A stretch of 64,000 nucleotides of DNA from Kappaphycus alvarezii (GCA_002205965.3 NADL03000084.1:62001-126000), one strand, 5' to 3'; counted from the stretch's first letter, positions 10,954-21,932 are shown. Notes: generated by a model not told the origin, from the letters alone. Numbers and translations: made by a program.

Positions 10954-11900
10954 TCAGTTTGCGTGATCCCGCCGCGTCTTCAAGTGATGAGTGCTTTGTT
11001 GATAGTCAAACATTATCACAAATCTTGGACGTAGAGGGTCTTTTTTGTCTACATATTTAGCGGTGGACTGATCGGATTTTCGGACCTGATTCTGAGCTTT
11101 CCTTAATGCTTCTTGCATATCTTTTAGGAAAATTTCTGCAGCTTGATTTTCTGACGCATAAACATCCAACGGTACTGTTCTTGGTTGAATTCCATAATTG
11201 AGGAAAAATGGTGAGAAATTTTTGTGTACATTCACAGAGAAATTGTAAGCAACATCAAAAGCCTACCAGGTAATTATCCAAATCTGGTTTGTCGAAGCTA
11301 ACGAAAACACAGATCGTTTCTTCTATTTTACGGTTCATTATCTCCGATTTTTCATCAGTTTGTGGGTGGTATGCAGCGGAGGGGGATATCTCTGTTCCTA
11401 CTAGAACAAAAAGTTTTGTCCAAAACTTGTTCATGAAGATGGAATCTCGGTCACATATGATATTCTCTGGTAATCCATGATTTCGGTGTACGTGATTCTT
11501 GAGCAGCAGAGCTGTTTTAGGAGCATCTGTGTTTGGTTTCGTTGGTATTATTGTGATCATCTTAGAAATTCTCTCAACGACTGTTAACACGCCGTTACTT
11601 CTACTTCTAGAATTTGGGAGAGGTGTGATGTAATCCATGGTTATGTGGATCCATTTTGTTTTCGGTGGTTCTAGTGGTTGTAAGAGACCTGCGGGATTCT
11701 GATTGGCTGCTTTAGTTCTCTGGAATTGGCAGGAACGTATGTATCGGATTACATCCGATCTTAGATTTTTCCAAGAAAACTTTGGTGATATTCTGTTGAT
11801 AGTTTTGCTTATTCCTAGGTGTCCCGTGTTAGGCGTGTAATGATATTCATGCAGGAGCTTTACTCTAAAATGTTTCCTTCTGCCACACAGATCCTTTTGT
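10954..11900 (-). pseudogene. Chromovirus integrase
   Basis: Read on the minus strand, a His-His-Cys zinc region (HEYHYTPNTGHLG, about 11855-11815, ending near SCQFQR with one Cys lost) is followed by the catalytic core: DYITPLPNS (about 11638, first Asp), IICDRDSIFMNKFW (second Asp), and YHPQTDEKSEIMNR (about 11350, catalytic Glu). A C-terminal segment (11235-10954) resembles the GPY/F-side region after the core. This enzyme joins the cDNA to host DNA. Frames change at about 11250 and 11640. Confidence 0.85.
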
Positions 11901-12199
11901 TTCTAAGTAGAAGGATCCCTCGATGCTCAAAGGGAGCTTTGGGATCATGGTAATGGGTTCTGAGGTTCTCATCCCTACTATAATTTTCTGCTAACCCCAC
12001 CAACTCAGTGTTCGTGAATGATATGGTCGAAATATTACCGGATTCTGAGGATGTCTTGGTAATAAATTCTTGGAGTAATGAATTTTTCGGTGATCAGGTG
12101 ACTGCACCTCTTGTGGTTGCCTCAATAGTGCGTCCGCCACTACATTTGATTTTCCTGAAATAGGGATTATCTTGAAGTCGAAATTAACTCAGCTTTACA

Positions 12200-12640
12200 G
12201 CTATCTAACTTTTCTCTGGGTGACTTTTCTTCGGTTTCTATGTATCTTATGGGATAGTTGTCTAAGTGAATGGTGAATGAATTACCATAAAAGTAGGATC
12301 TCAACCACTTTAGAGAATCTACAATGGCTAAAAGTTATCTTTCATGGGCCGCATAGTTGTGTTACGCATCATTAGGAGTACTGGACGCAAAAGAGACCGG
12401 CCTTTTAGAACCTGATTCTTCCTGTTCCAACACCGCGCAAATTACATATTGTGATGCATCTGTAGTTACGTAGATAAGCAGTGTGGCGTCGAAATTTCTG
12501 AGAACCAGTGCGCTACAAAGTATTTGCTTGATTACTGTGAAGGCATCACTTTGAGTGCGGCTCCATTGGAAATTCACGTTTTTCGTTAATTCTGTCAGAG
12601 GTTTTGCAAGAATTGAACAGCCTTTCATGAATCTCCGGTA
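12200..12640 (-). pseudogene. Chromovirus RNase H
   Basis: The minus-strand frame 12628-12362 reads from the RT connection (AKPLTELTKN, FQWSRTQSDAF) into the RNase H start YVTTDASQYVICAVLEQE, with the first catalytic Asp in TDAS. After a frame break come the conserved YAAHERxLLAIV (12357-12320) and a weak RNase H end. The order matches Ty3/gypsy. Confidence 0.8.
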
Positions 12641-12649
12641 TTGATTGAC

Positions 12650-13260
12650 AAAAACAAGAAAAGACTGTACTTGTTACTTATTCTTTGGCATCATTCCATG
12701 ACTGCACTTATCTTATTTGGATCAACAGAAATAACACTTTGAGAAATGATGTGTCCTATGTACTCCACTTCTGTAACTCCGAAACACATTTAGATAATTT
12801 GCCAAACTTTTTCTTTTCTGAGTATTTCAAGTACAGTTCGAATATGATCCAAGTGATCCTTCCATGTCTTACTGTACATTAGAATATGATACAGATAGAC
12901 GATCACAAATAAGTCGAGCGGATCCTTGAAAATATCATTCATTATGTTCATGAAAGTTACGTGGGCATTAATGAGTCCAAACGGCAGAACAAGAAATTCA
13001 AAGTGCCCGTATCGTGTTCTGAAGTTAGTAAATGGAATCGAATCTTCGTGTAGTCTAATCTGGTGAATACCAGATCTAAGATCAATTTTGCTGAAGAACT
13101 TTGCTCCTTTAAGCTGGTCAAAAATGTCGTCAATTCGTGGTAAGGGATAGCTGTTTTTACAGTAAGCCGGTTTAAGGCTCTGTAATCACACAAATCCGTA
13201 GACTATCATTTCCTTCCTCAGAATAGATAGGAGCTCCCCAGGGGCTCTTACTAGGTCTTT
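12650..13260 (-). pseudogene. Chromovirus reverse transcriptase
   Basis: The minus strand carries CDYRALNRLTVK (13193 downward) and, in alternating frames, the segment to FEFLVLPFGLIN (about 13000-12960), both reverse transcriptase landmarks of Ty3/gypsy. The YxDD box region (about 12895-12910) reads through VIVYLYHILM in one frame, so its catalytic Asp pair is not cleanly preserved. Several indels. Confidence 0.8.
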
Positions 13261-13713
13261 AACTAGCTTCTAGTAGTTCGTCCAACTGTTTTCGGAGTTC
13301 TGACATTTTTTGTCAGAAAGTCTATAGAGACTTTCTTTGTGGTTCTGCTTCCTTTAATTCTTTCAAAGTCTTGTTTCCTTCTCGGTGGAAAACCTCTTGG
13401 GAGCTTCTCTGGAAAATCAGCAAATTTCCAAAACCTTCTGTATGTCTCGAGGGTATACTGGTGCTCTTGTTTCACTAGAATGTAACGGTCTAAGTAAAAC
13501 TGCAAATAATTTTTTCTCATCGAAATCACTAACTATGGTATTGAAAGATACAAATGGACTTACTACGACATCATAAACAATAAATAGGAATATATTTCCC
13601 GTATGTTCGATTTCACCTCATTATTAAAACAATTGTTTTTTGCCCCATGCGAGCGCAATTCTTTCCCAAAATTGCATCATAACGCTTCAATGGGCTTACT
13701 GCAAAGTAAAGGT

Positions 13714-14050
13714 TCAGTATAGCATTATATGTACAATGACAGCATTTACCAATTCTTGAAGTATCTGGTCCGCACCGTTGGCCATTTCAGCAAGCTCTCT
13801 GGAATCTCGGGTCTTTATTTGATGTTTCTTGCAAAACGATTCACTCAAGAAGTTGATCTCACCACCAGGGTCTATGAGGATTTTCGCTGGCCCACCAGCA
13901 ATTGTACCCTTGACAATGTGAGGGCCCTTGTGATTTCTCTCGAAAGCAGGGGAGAATGTTTCAATGAACGTTGCATTCGATCTGATGGTGGACACAATGG
14001 ACCTTTTTGTTTGATTCAATGATAACTCCCGAGTTTCTTTGTCTAACACA
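13714..14050 (-). pseudogene. Chromovirus protease
   Basis: The C-terminal half of the minus-strand frame 14304-13714 reads KILIDPGGEINFLSESF, a retropepsin motif in which the usual D-S-G has become D-P-G. It follows the Gag zinc knuckle and precedes the reverse transcriptase, as in Ty3/gypsy polyproteins. Confidence 0.75.
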
Positions 14051-14095
14051 AGGTTGTCTAATGGTTCTTCAATGACTGGAACTGACTGGGGACCT

Positions 14096-15108
14096 TCAAT
14101 CAGTTCCTCCGGGCTTTTGGGCAGTTCTTGGCCATGTGCCTTTCTGTCTGCACCTGAGACAGAGACCTTCGCGCATACATCTTTCACGTTCTTCTTTGTC
14201 AAGCTTCTGTAAATTGGGAGTGTTTCTTTTAGCCCCGGTATCACTTCTACGTCCCAATTTCCATTGGTAGGACTGCTGGTTCCAGCAAAAGAGTCCATTT
14301 CCATTCCTTCCTCCAGAAGACTTTGGTTTACCGGGTCCAGAACGCCGATAGGCCGACTCTACTCGCTCAGCATCCTTCATTAGATCGGAGGTTGACTTAT
14401 TCTTTGGTGCACAACACCTTTCAGATATAGGGCCTTAATCCGCGAGAGTAACGATCTATCTGGTCTTTAACTCCAGTATCGGGGATGTCGAGTATAATTT
14501 TGTTGAAGTCTTCGTTGAAGGTAGGAACATCTTTGACTTGTTTCCAGCGGGCGATTTTGTCTCGAGCTATCCTCTCTTTGTTCAGTGTTTCAAAACGCTA
14601 GATCAAAACACCCTTCAAGGTCTGCCAGGAATTTATTCCTTTCCCTTCTTCTGTCTTGGAGTGGACCATCCACCATTCATGGGCATTGACAGCCAAGTAG
14701 CTGAATGCTATGTGTAGGAGTCCATTGCCATCATTTTCTCAGAGGTAGTTGTTCATCTGAACACACCAGCTGCCAATTGTTCCTTTCCCGGTGAATTTAG
14801 TTGGCTTGTTTTTCTCCGGGCCAACGTGACTATCCACTGGTGCATTACTTTATGAACTGGCCTGATTTCGGGCGTTTACGAGTTCAGATTCTAAGGAGGG
14901 TACCTTTTGCGCTGCAATGCGCTGCAATGGAAAGCTCTGATCTGTGTGCCGCGATCTGGTTATTGGAATGCTCGAGATTCTTCTGCAACTGAAGCAAAAT
15001 TTGCGTAAGGGACTCTAGGGTGACTTGCGGCTGAACCATAGCAATTAGGTTCACAAAGGCAGTAACATTGTTTGGCCTGGTATCTGAGAGAAGTTTCCGA
15101 ATTAACAT
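14096..15108 (-). pseudogene. Chromovirus Gag with zinc knuckle
   Basis: Minus-strand fragments match a gypsy Gag: an N-terminal segment (15108-14884, MVQPQVTLESLTQILLQL), a capsid core with the family pattern around HEWWMV (about 14690) and FNEDFNKIILDIPD (about 14515), and a knuckle LCLRCRQKGTWPRTAQ (about 14180-14130) in which the His and last Cys of CCHC are changed. A CGCTGCAATG repeat at about 14910-14929 breaks the frame. Gag forms the particle shell. Confidence 0.78.
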
Positions 15109-15109
15109 G

Positions 15110-16530
15110 TGTACAGGTGGTGATACTTGTACACGTTTTCTCTAACACCTGCAGTAACAGAGAGTCTCCTAGATTGTTCTTGGGCTAACTGTCCACGATG
15201 CGAAGCCTCCAGCAAAGTTGATTTTCAAAATACCAACGACAACTATTTTTTCAAAAAGTTTTGATTTATAACCTGATTGGCTCTCCTCGCACTTTCAAAT
15301 TTCGGTCCTGGTGGCCTAGTGGTTAAGTGTAAGCACCTCCTGATGAAGTGGTCGCGGGTTCAAATTCCGGCAGGAGTACTTATAAAAGGTTCCTTCTCTG
15401 ACGTAAGGGTTTATGTCAGTCACGTCGGGTGCGTCATAGTAGCCCTTCTTCCGATTCTTACTTGGCAGTGGTCGTCCTGTCTAGGTCCTGATGTCGATAC
15501 AGACTTATAGTTTTAATTTCTACTATAATCGTCTGGGGGCAGCAAAGGAAATCTTGAAATTACAGAGGAAGCGTGAACAAAAAATACACATGAAGTCCAT
15601 TGAGAAATGAACATATTGCTCTATTTTACTTTTCTTTACTCAAAAAAAGGAATTTTAATGAAAAATAAAGAGAGTAATTGTGACCCCTGACTTTGATTCG
15701 ATGCTGAGCCCCGTTCTGATGGCGGACAAGATCTTGTTCACTGAACAACTCAATTTAGCAGTCCTTAAACTTGTACTCCTTCTTGCTTGTACGGCGGATG
15801 TGACGACGGGAACGAAGATGCTCGAAGTACTGAACGCGACCAGAAGAAATATCTTGGCAATAACGAAAATTAAACGAGGAGGACGTAAGATTCTTGCCCA
15901 TCCGCGGCCTTTTCGAGGGCCTAGCCTTGCAGATTCGATGGTTTACCACCCTTGTGATCGAAAAAAAGGGGGCGTTCGGCAGCATTTGAAGCCTTCCCAG
16001 AGGAGCCCTAGAACTTGTTGGTGTCCTTGACTGCTCCCTCGGGACCGGGGGTAAGGATCGAAGACTGGCCGATGGGGCTAGGGCAAACGATTCGGAAGGG
16101 GTGCAAAGCTCTTCGACCGTAACAAGGGGAGGTGCTACTGAAAGTGCTCTGGGTAAAACGGGATCTTGGCCAGTCGGAGCCGGTGTCTTCCGCTCCTCGG
16201 GGCTGAGTAGGGCGATCGGGGCTCTCGGAGTCGACGGATGAGGCGGGTTCTTGGGATCTTATTCCACGGCAATTGGTAAGAATAGAGAGGTGGGTGGGGA
16301 ACAAAAGTAGACAGGATCTTTTGAGTCGTATTCTTACGGCGACGGAGGGCGGCCCTTTTACTTCCCGTTGTACGACTGTGGGGTTACCGCGTAAGGTTCA
16401 GAGTGAAAAACATAAGGTTAGTCTCTGTTTGCAATCGGGCATCTGAGATAAATCTAGTAGACATTTTATCCCAACTGGCGGATTGGAAAAACGCACAATG
16501 AGGCACAACTTACTTGCGATGCTACCACGA
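15110..16530. other. Long chromovirus leader, mostly unexplained
   Basis: Lies between the Gag start and the 5' LTR. It contains the SINE (15304-15520) and a GC-richer block (15680-16310) with overlapping open frames on both strands (15680-16030 plus, 15985-15755 and 16304-16008 minus). None is recognisable. Insertion of foreign DNA is the likely reason for the length. Confidence 0.5.
15304..15520 (+). repeat. tRNA-derived SINE candidate
   Basis: 15304-15377 looks like a tRNA: a 7-nt acceptor arm (15304-15310 with 15371-15377, one mismatch and one wobble), a perfect A box TGGCCTAGTGG (15312-15322) and a B box GGTTCAAATTC (15357-15367, one change). The A-to-B distance is that of a tRNA. No CCA is encoded, the anticodon stem is imperfect, and unrelated sequence follows (15378-about 15520), so a SINE is more likely than a working tRNA gene. 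The 3' end is approximate and no flanking duplication was confirmed. Confidence 0.6.
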
Positions 16531-17031
16531 TGTGGGCTTTAAGCGCTCAAGAGCATATCTGGGTAGAACTGCGGTTGAAACCGTTGTTGAGGCTGGCTTG
16601 GGTAAGCCGGCCGCTCCAAACCAGTATTTATATGGAACTGAAAATAGCTACAAACTGAAGGAAAATGCAGTCTAACAGTAGCGAATGCAAAGATGTTCCC
16701 GTAAAAAAAATCCTTACGGCATCGTAAGTAGTCGGCACGAGTGACATACTCTGACAAGATGAAAGAACTACATTGGTCCAGGTGGCATGGGATACGAAGG
16801 CGATCTTTGGTTGGTAAAGCAATGATATAATATCCCAGTGCGCAAATCAACCGTAACTATTCGAAGTGTACCAGTGGGGTCAAACGCTGTGTTCATAACT
16901 GTAAGGAAAGTGTAATGACAACAAAGGTCTTAGCAGCTGTGGTTGTAAGGTTAACGGTGATTCGAATCTAAAGTAGAATAGATGAAATCACTTCGTGTAA
17001 ATCTGTGATGTCTGAGAGGTGAAAAACAACA
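16531..17031 (-). repeat. 5' LTR of the chromovirus
   Basis: Partner of 10043-10560. Starts TGTGGGC and ends ACAACA. The target duplication CTTAA follows at 17032-17036. Confidence 0.9.
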
Positions 17032-17036
17032 CTTAA

Positions 17037-17640
17037 TGGAGGTACTCCCAGCTTCTGACTGAAGCAAACTACTCTTATGAATTATGGAAATGGAACCCCT
17101 CCAAATATCTCTCCTGTGCGGGTGTTTGACCCAAAATGATGGTAGCTGGTGCAAAAAAGGATCTATAGATAATGAACCCGCGGTTTCTTGAAGCCGTAAT
17201 GATCGATCGTTCTTTTCAGTGTAAGAAATATAAGCTCTGGGACACCGCTGCTGGGAAAATTATTGTGCTTAGTGACGTTAATTTCGATGAATCTTAGAAT
17301 CATCCCTCATATCAGGACAAATCAAGCTTTCTCAAAGACTCTTCGCAGAGCAATGAATCCTCCAATGACGTCGATCAGACCGCAAAAGATCAATCTAAAC
17401 ATTTAACCTCCGAAATTCATCAAAAGGCGGAGTCATCTGCAACATGTGAAGATGTTAATAAAGTTCTGGAAATGAGGACGCTTCGGACTTAGCTCCTCGT
17501 CGGCCATCTCGAATTGCAAAGAAGTACGGCCGCTGGAGGATCTACAGAAGAAATGATGACTTATCGATCATCTCAGGGAACGCTCTAGTTCCAAATAGTA
17601 TTCTTGCATCTTACGGGGAAGCTAGTTATTTCTGAAAGCA
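17037..17640 (+). pseudogene. Copia integrase, C-terminal part
   Basis: Continues the copia integrase after the chromovirus. The block KYKLWDTAAGKIIVLSDVNFDES (about 17225-17295) is the conserved integrase end of copia (family pattern Y-R-x-W-D...V-S-R-D-V-x-F-D-E). Upstream, 17037-17140 is a frameshifted match to the integrase Y-E-x-W...L-R-x-F-G-C area. This continuity proves the chromovirus split one copia element. Confidence 0.75.
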
Positions 17641-17847
17641 CTCATTTTGGAAGCCTGTAATTAAAAAAAAGAAGAATACATAAGAGAAAATAGAACATTC
17701 GATCTTTTTCCGCGGAGGCCAGGGATGCATGTAATTTCTAGCTGATAGGTTTTCCATGTGAAACCAGACATCAGTCCCGAAGTCCGCATAGTCGCGAAAG
17801 GGTTTCGACAAGTTTCTGGTCTTGACTAAAAAAATTATGCTCCTGTC

Positions 17848-18600
17848 GTGTCTTTCTCTACCCTACGTTTGTTTCTCTGCTTGAAAAGCTTCTTCAACCT
17901 TGAATGCGACCAAATGCATATTTTCGCCGCCTTTCTGAATGGATATTTGGAAAAGGAAATAATCATGGAAGTTGCATTCGGATTTAGCGGCTCAAGAAGA
18001 CCTAGCCCCGCATTCCGGCTTCAGAAGGCCTTATACGGGCTCAAACAGGCTCCGCGCCAATGGTGTGCCAAAATTCGTGATTTATAACAATGGAGCTAAA
18101 ATGTACAGCAACAGACATGAACCTTGTGTTTATGTCTCTAGGAATGGCTCTTCGGTCTCCACTACTACCTTGTACGTGGAAGACCTCTTTATTGCCGGAA
18201 ACGATAGCGGAGATCTGGAAAATTCAAAACAGATTTGAAACCCCGGTCCAGGGTGAAGGGACTCGGCCCAATGGAGGAACTTCTGGGGATCAAAGTTGTC
18301 CGTCACTGTGCAGAAAGAAAATTGCACATACCTCAAGCATCTTACAACGGGAGGATACTTGAGAGATTCAAAGTGACCGACGCAAAGCCTGTCGACACTG
18401 CTACAGTTCTCACGGGGAAGGGAAATAGCGAAGCAGAAGACAGAGAACTTCCCTCACTGACACTGTATCGTTCAGCAATTGGGAGTCTGATGTATCTTAT
18501 GATATGTACTCGCCCTGATATTGATTTTGCACTTGCAAAGCTCTTACAGCACCTTGAAAGGCCTCTCTCGAGGCATTGGGAAGCAGTGAAGCGAGTGTAA
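17848..18600 (+). pseudogene. Copia reverse transcriptase
   Basis: The plus frames carry AFLNGYLEKEIIMEVAFGF (17929-17985), RLQKALYGLKQAPRQW (18016-18063), and the active-site block YVEDLFIAGND (18174-18206), where the first Asp of the YVDD box is Glu. Then come LLGIKVVRH and the conserved YRSAIGSLMYL and TRPDIDFALAKL (18460-18540). All are diagnostic of copia. Frames change at 18070 and about 18235. The N-terminal fingers (17520-17840) are badly decayed. Confidence 0.87.
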
Positions 18601-19110
18601 CGTTATCTTAAAGGAATCCCATAGACCTTGGAACTAGCTAAGAACCCTCTTCCGGTCCAGAATTAGTGGGATACAACGACTCAGACTGAGCCAGATGTCT
18701 ACTGACTCCCCAGTCCACCGAGTTTTTGTGTTGAGGATGCCCGGAGGGCCCATTTCGAAGCGTTCCAAGAAGCAATGATGTGAAGCTCTGTTTTGCCGTG
18801 GAGCAGAGTAAGTTTCGCTTTGCATTGATTGGAAGGAGGTTATCTGGGTGTTCAATCTCCTTTGTGAGATACTGTGTGCAAATGGGCAGACTCCGATTTG
18901 GATCCTTGATGGAAAATCCGACTTGATCAGATCTGCCCAAAATCAGTCTATCAATGATCGAAATAAGCACATTGAAACTCGCTATCACTTACTTCGAGAG
19001 GCTTTAGCTGCAAAGTAGATCGAAGTATCTCATTGCCGAACCGATGAACAACTATATGACATTTTGAAGAAACCTTTGCTTCGAGTCGATTTTTTCAAGT
19101 TCTAGAGTGA
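18601..19110 (+). pseudogene. Copia RNase H, decayed
   Basis: After the reverse transcriptase, the block LVGYNDSD followed by a stop and ARCL (about 18660-18695) matches the copia RNase H start (GYxDSDWAG). It is followed by the TPQSTEF and VEQSKFRFAL area. The 19020-19100 stretch matches the copia Pol end (T-x-x-Q-x-A-D-I-x-T-K). Many stops. Confidence 0.7.
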
Positions 19111-19223
19111 TTTGGGCATGTTTCTGTCTAGTTTTCAAACTATTTATACTCCAATATTTTCAGTATGCTATTGTTTTCAAATTGAAGGTATGCTGTTTTA
19201 CTCAATTATAGTTTTAGGGGGCG

Positions 19224-19652
19224 TGTTTGTGTAATTACCTTCTGTTGCCTCTGCTGAAAGCTAACAGCTAGCAAATAGGCTTACAGTCATTAATGTATTT
19301 TTTTATCCAATTGAGAAAAAGACCGGTACCTTTACGAACTGCACAGTGCTGTAAGCTTGAGCTGATCTTCTTTGGATCAGCTTAAGAAGGTTTATGTTTA
19401 TCCTTCCATAGTCGTCTACGTGACTTCTGGATAATTCCGTCGATGTCCAGGAAGCACCATTCGTCTCGCCTCGAGGTCTATACAAGCTCCGGTCTCCTTG
19501 CATGTTCTGTCTGAATAAAGTCTCTCACCACTTTCTCTCCACTCAACTCCCTTTCTTTGCCAGTCACTACTTCTCTTTCTAAATCTCTCACTCTCTCCTT
19601 TTGTACCTTCGCTCTTCCTCGCGCTCTTCTTCTCTTTCTCCCCTTCCATCTA
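19224..19652 (+). repeat. 3' LTR of the Ty1/copia element
   Basis: Diverged partner of 605-1051, preceded by a GGGGGCG purine tract. Keeps the hairpin (19356-19386), AATAAA and the TCTC-rich end. The last bases (ATCTATT in place of CTCTACA) are mutated. Confidence 0.8.
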
Positions 19653-20510
19653 TTAGCGCGGATATCGATAGCACTGATTTAGACGTGAGATCGAATTAAA
19701 GTGCTTGTCGGTGGGGGCAATGGTGTGCCGAAATGGGCGAAAAGATCCTCAGTATTATTTTGAAAATAAGCGAGGGTATCATTGCGGAAAAATAAATGGA
19801 GGAATTGCATTTTCTGTTCTTTCAACAAAAGGAAATCCCAAGCGGCGTTTCGGTACTCAGTGACGAATGAATATATGTTTTCCGTGCTAGAGTATTTCCT
19901 AGTGGCCCAATGGAAACGCTGTGACATATTTTTTGTTTCAAAAGAGGTTAAAGTATACTTCGCAAACTCCTCAAACAAGTATCAAATTTCCTTTACCTCC
20001 AAAAAACTACAAGCTCCAACGCCATCAAATTTTAATTAATGACCATCCTGCCTTCATGTACCTATCTCCCTCCCACTTTCCCCGCACACCCTCCACCTCC
20101 AATCATCGCAGCCCACCATGCGATCCACACAACCTCGCGGCCAAACATCCCTTCCCATTCTCCGACCCCCAACCTCCCACTCCGATACTTTTCCTCCCCC
20201 AACAACGGCCCAAGCCCGTCGTCCGCAAATCTCCCGTACAGAACTAGTCGGGCTTCCCGTTGCCGCTACCGTATTAACCGCCGCCCGTATCCCCTCCTTC
20301 ACCAAGAAACCATGTCACCCTCCTGGAACTGCTCGACCGTAGCCCGTCTCCGCCTAACCCTCGCAACTCTTTCGCGCCACAAAACAAACAGAACAGGTCC
20401 CAGCAAGAAAGTCAGGAACAATCCCATGAATAGTCCTCTCATTATCATCCAAAGGGGCGGTATTCGAATCAATTGGATTCCGCCTATCGTCCGAATCATA
20501 ACCGTTTAGT
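19653..20510 (-). other. Stretch with an unrecognised membrane-protein-like frame
   Basis: The minus frame 20499-20299 begins MIRTIGG and holds one long hydrophobic segment (MRGLFMGLFLTFLLGPVLFVLW) followed by an Arg-rich stretch, typical of a membrane anchor with a cytoplasmic basic face. A frame change leads into 20305-20054. The opposite strand is also open (20039-20509, Pro/Ser-rich), so I cannot prove which is coding. 19653-20040 holds a second unrecognised minus frame (19978-19679, aromatic-rich). No family is recognised. Confidence 0.3.
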
Positions 20511-20517
20511 TATTGGA

Positions 20518-21260
20518 CATCTGCAGTCTGGTTTCTCCTCGAATATTGGCTTGTGGTTTCGTACGGCTATTGGTATTCATATGTTTTTCACAAGATTGCC
20601 AAGGATTATCTTCCTCTGGATGAGTAGTCGGCTACTATGTTGCCATTGGCCAGTCGCCCAAACTTTGACGACGTGCATGATGTCTCGCAGAAGGATAAGT
20701 ACGCAATGGCAAGCTTTTTTGTTGGATACGCTACTTTTATTATTTGCATCAAGAGCGTTACAATCTTGACAGGTCCCGTCTGTGCAATGAAGTTGGGGCC
20801 ATTATGCCGACATCAACTCGTCCCTCCTGTGTGTTCCATTGACGAGTTGCAGCATATCGATATTGTTTTGCTCAGTAGCGCGCGTTACGATCACTTTGAT
20901 AAGAATGAAATTGGTAGACTCAAGGACAAAGTAACGACTTTGTGTTGTCGCTTGGGTACCAAGAGCATGTTGTAGTAATTGGTGCCTCACCAGACAAGGT
21001 CATGGAGATAGATTAGTGGAATAGAGTCACAGCATTTCGCAAGGGTTTAAGATTTTTTGCACCTCGTCACAGGGGGTGACATGTTCCTGGACAATATTGC
21101 TGTCCAATTTTAGAATATCCTGGTTTTCCATTGGACGGGGAGGGAGATTGAGAAAGAAGGGTTAACGGAACAGATTTAGTTGAAAATACTGCCTTGATAT
21201 GTTTGATACATGCATCAAGTTCTGGGCCATGAAAAATAGCGGAGTCGATACTCTCAAAAA
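20518..21260 (+). pseudogene. NAPE-PLD-like metallo-beta-lactamase pseudogene
   Basis: Family role: a zinc hydrolase that releases N-acylethanolamines from N-acyl-phosphatidylethanolamine at membranes. The frame holds MLPLASRPNFDDVH (20637), then FVGYATFIICIKSVTILTGPV (about 20721-20783), PPVCSIDELQHIDIVLL (about 20823-20873) and SSARYDHFDKN, which aligns with the zinc motif HxHxDH. Both first-motif histidines are replaced (Ser, Arg) while Asp and the last His remain. Downstream, in shifted frames, are LGTKSML, GASPDKVMEID and HWTGRE (about 21130), the later NAPE-PLD landmarks. Stops (about 20624, 20976, 21014) and shifts show it is dead. An N-terminal aromatic hydrophobic segment (20520-20600) could be an anchor. 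Confidence 0.75.
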
Positions 21261-21432
21261 AAATTATCGGAGTTTCTAGCAATGGTAACTTTACGACTTT
21301 GAAGAGATAATTTATTTTTTATGCAAATAAGGAGATTTGAGATTATTTTCGTCCGAATAGGAGCACAGATTTCCAATCTTCGCGATATATGTCACACGAC
21401 ACATTTCTATGAGGGTTTAGTTAGACGCGTAG

Positions 21433-21932
21433 TCACGAATTGGGTCGACGAAATTGCGCTGTTCTTCGTTTGCGATAGTCACTCCTAGCCTTGGCAACAA
21501 AACAAGTTTTGTTGATTATTTGCTTGATTGGGTACGGGGAGGTGAATGGATGGCGGTGGAATGAAATGGGAAACAGGGACACCGGGATTAATAGGTAAAT
21601 GGAAAGGTGGTGCAGAACAGACATGGATTTGGGGGAAACGGGCATTCTGTCCGTAAGGGGGGGGGACTCTAAGAGAATATTTTGTGAAAGAGGTGGAGCA
21701 GGGTGTTGGAATGAGTGAATGTGTCGATTTCCCTGGGGTGTAACTTGAATTTGCGGTGTTTTCTGGTTTGCGTACTCTGAGAAGATACGTCACCAGAGTC
21801 GGAGCCATTACGAGCGACGGTTGGAGAAAGTGGGAGATTCCCCGATGCGACCATGTTGGAAGGCTCAGCGACAGATGGATGTAAGGCCCAGGTACTTCCC
21901 TGAGGTAGCTGCAAGTTCATCCCTCCCTCCAA
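21433..21932 (-). other. Unrecognised Ser/Pro-rich open frames
   Basis: The minus frame 21932-21669 is Ser/Thr-rich (SDSGDVSSQSTQTRKHRKFKLH) and overlaps two further frames (21808-21485, 21645-21433), the last ending DYRKRRTAQFRRPNS. Composition is unlike the AT-rich neighbours, which suggests old coding sequence with frameshifts. No family is recognised. Confidence 0.3.

Larger units (their letters stand above)
10043..17031 (-). mobile_element. Ty3/gypsy chromovirus nested in the copia element
   Basis: Two LTRs (10043-10560, 16531-17031), both TGTGGG...ACA, flank minus-strand Gag, protease, reverse transcriptase, RNase H, integrase and chromodomain in Ty3/gypsy order. A perfect 5-bp target duplication, CTTAA, marks the insertion, and the copia integrase reading continues across it. 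The body has many stops and frameshifts. The sequence next to the 5' LTR, read on the minus strand, is CGTGGTAGCATCGC, whose TGGTAGC start resembles the complement of an initiator tRNA-Met 3' end. The leader from 15110 to 16530 is unusually long and carries a SINE. Confidence 0.92.
605..19652 (+). mobile_element. Ty1/copia retrotransposon, old, split by nested insertions
   Basis: Two diverged LTR copies in the same orientation (605-1051 and about 19224-19652) bracket copia-type domains in the order Gag, zinc knuckle, protease, integrase, reverse transcriptase, RNase H, all on the plus strand. That order (integrase before reverse transcriptase) is diagnostic of Ty1/copia. Every domain carries stop codons or frameshifts. 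The span of about 19 kb is explained by a Helitron in the leader and a chromovirus in the integrase region. The integrase frame resumes at 17037, just after the chromovirus target duplication, so the two halves belong together. A purine run ending at 19223 directly precedes the 3' LTR and fits a polypurine tract. I could not find a target duplication, which fits great age. Confidence 0.85.

Noticed and set aside
15304-15377. Functional tRNA gene
   Set aside because: The anticodon stem and acceptor arm are imperfect and non-tRNA sequence follows, which fits a SINE better.
19679-19978. Gag-like protein on the minus strand
   Set aside because: Aromatic-rich and weakly reminiscent of a Gag, but no knuckle or other element part lies nearby.
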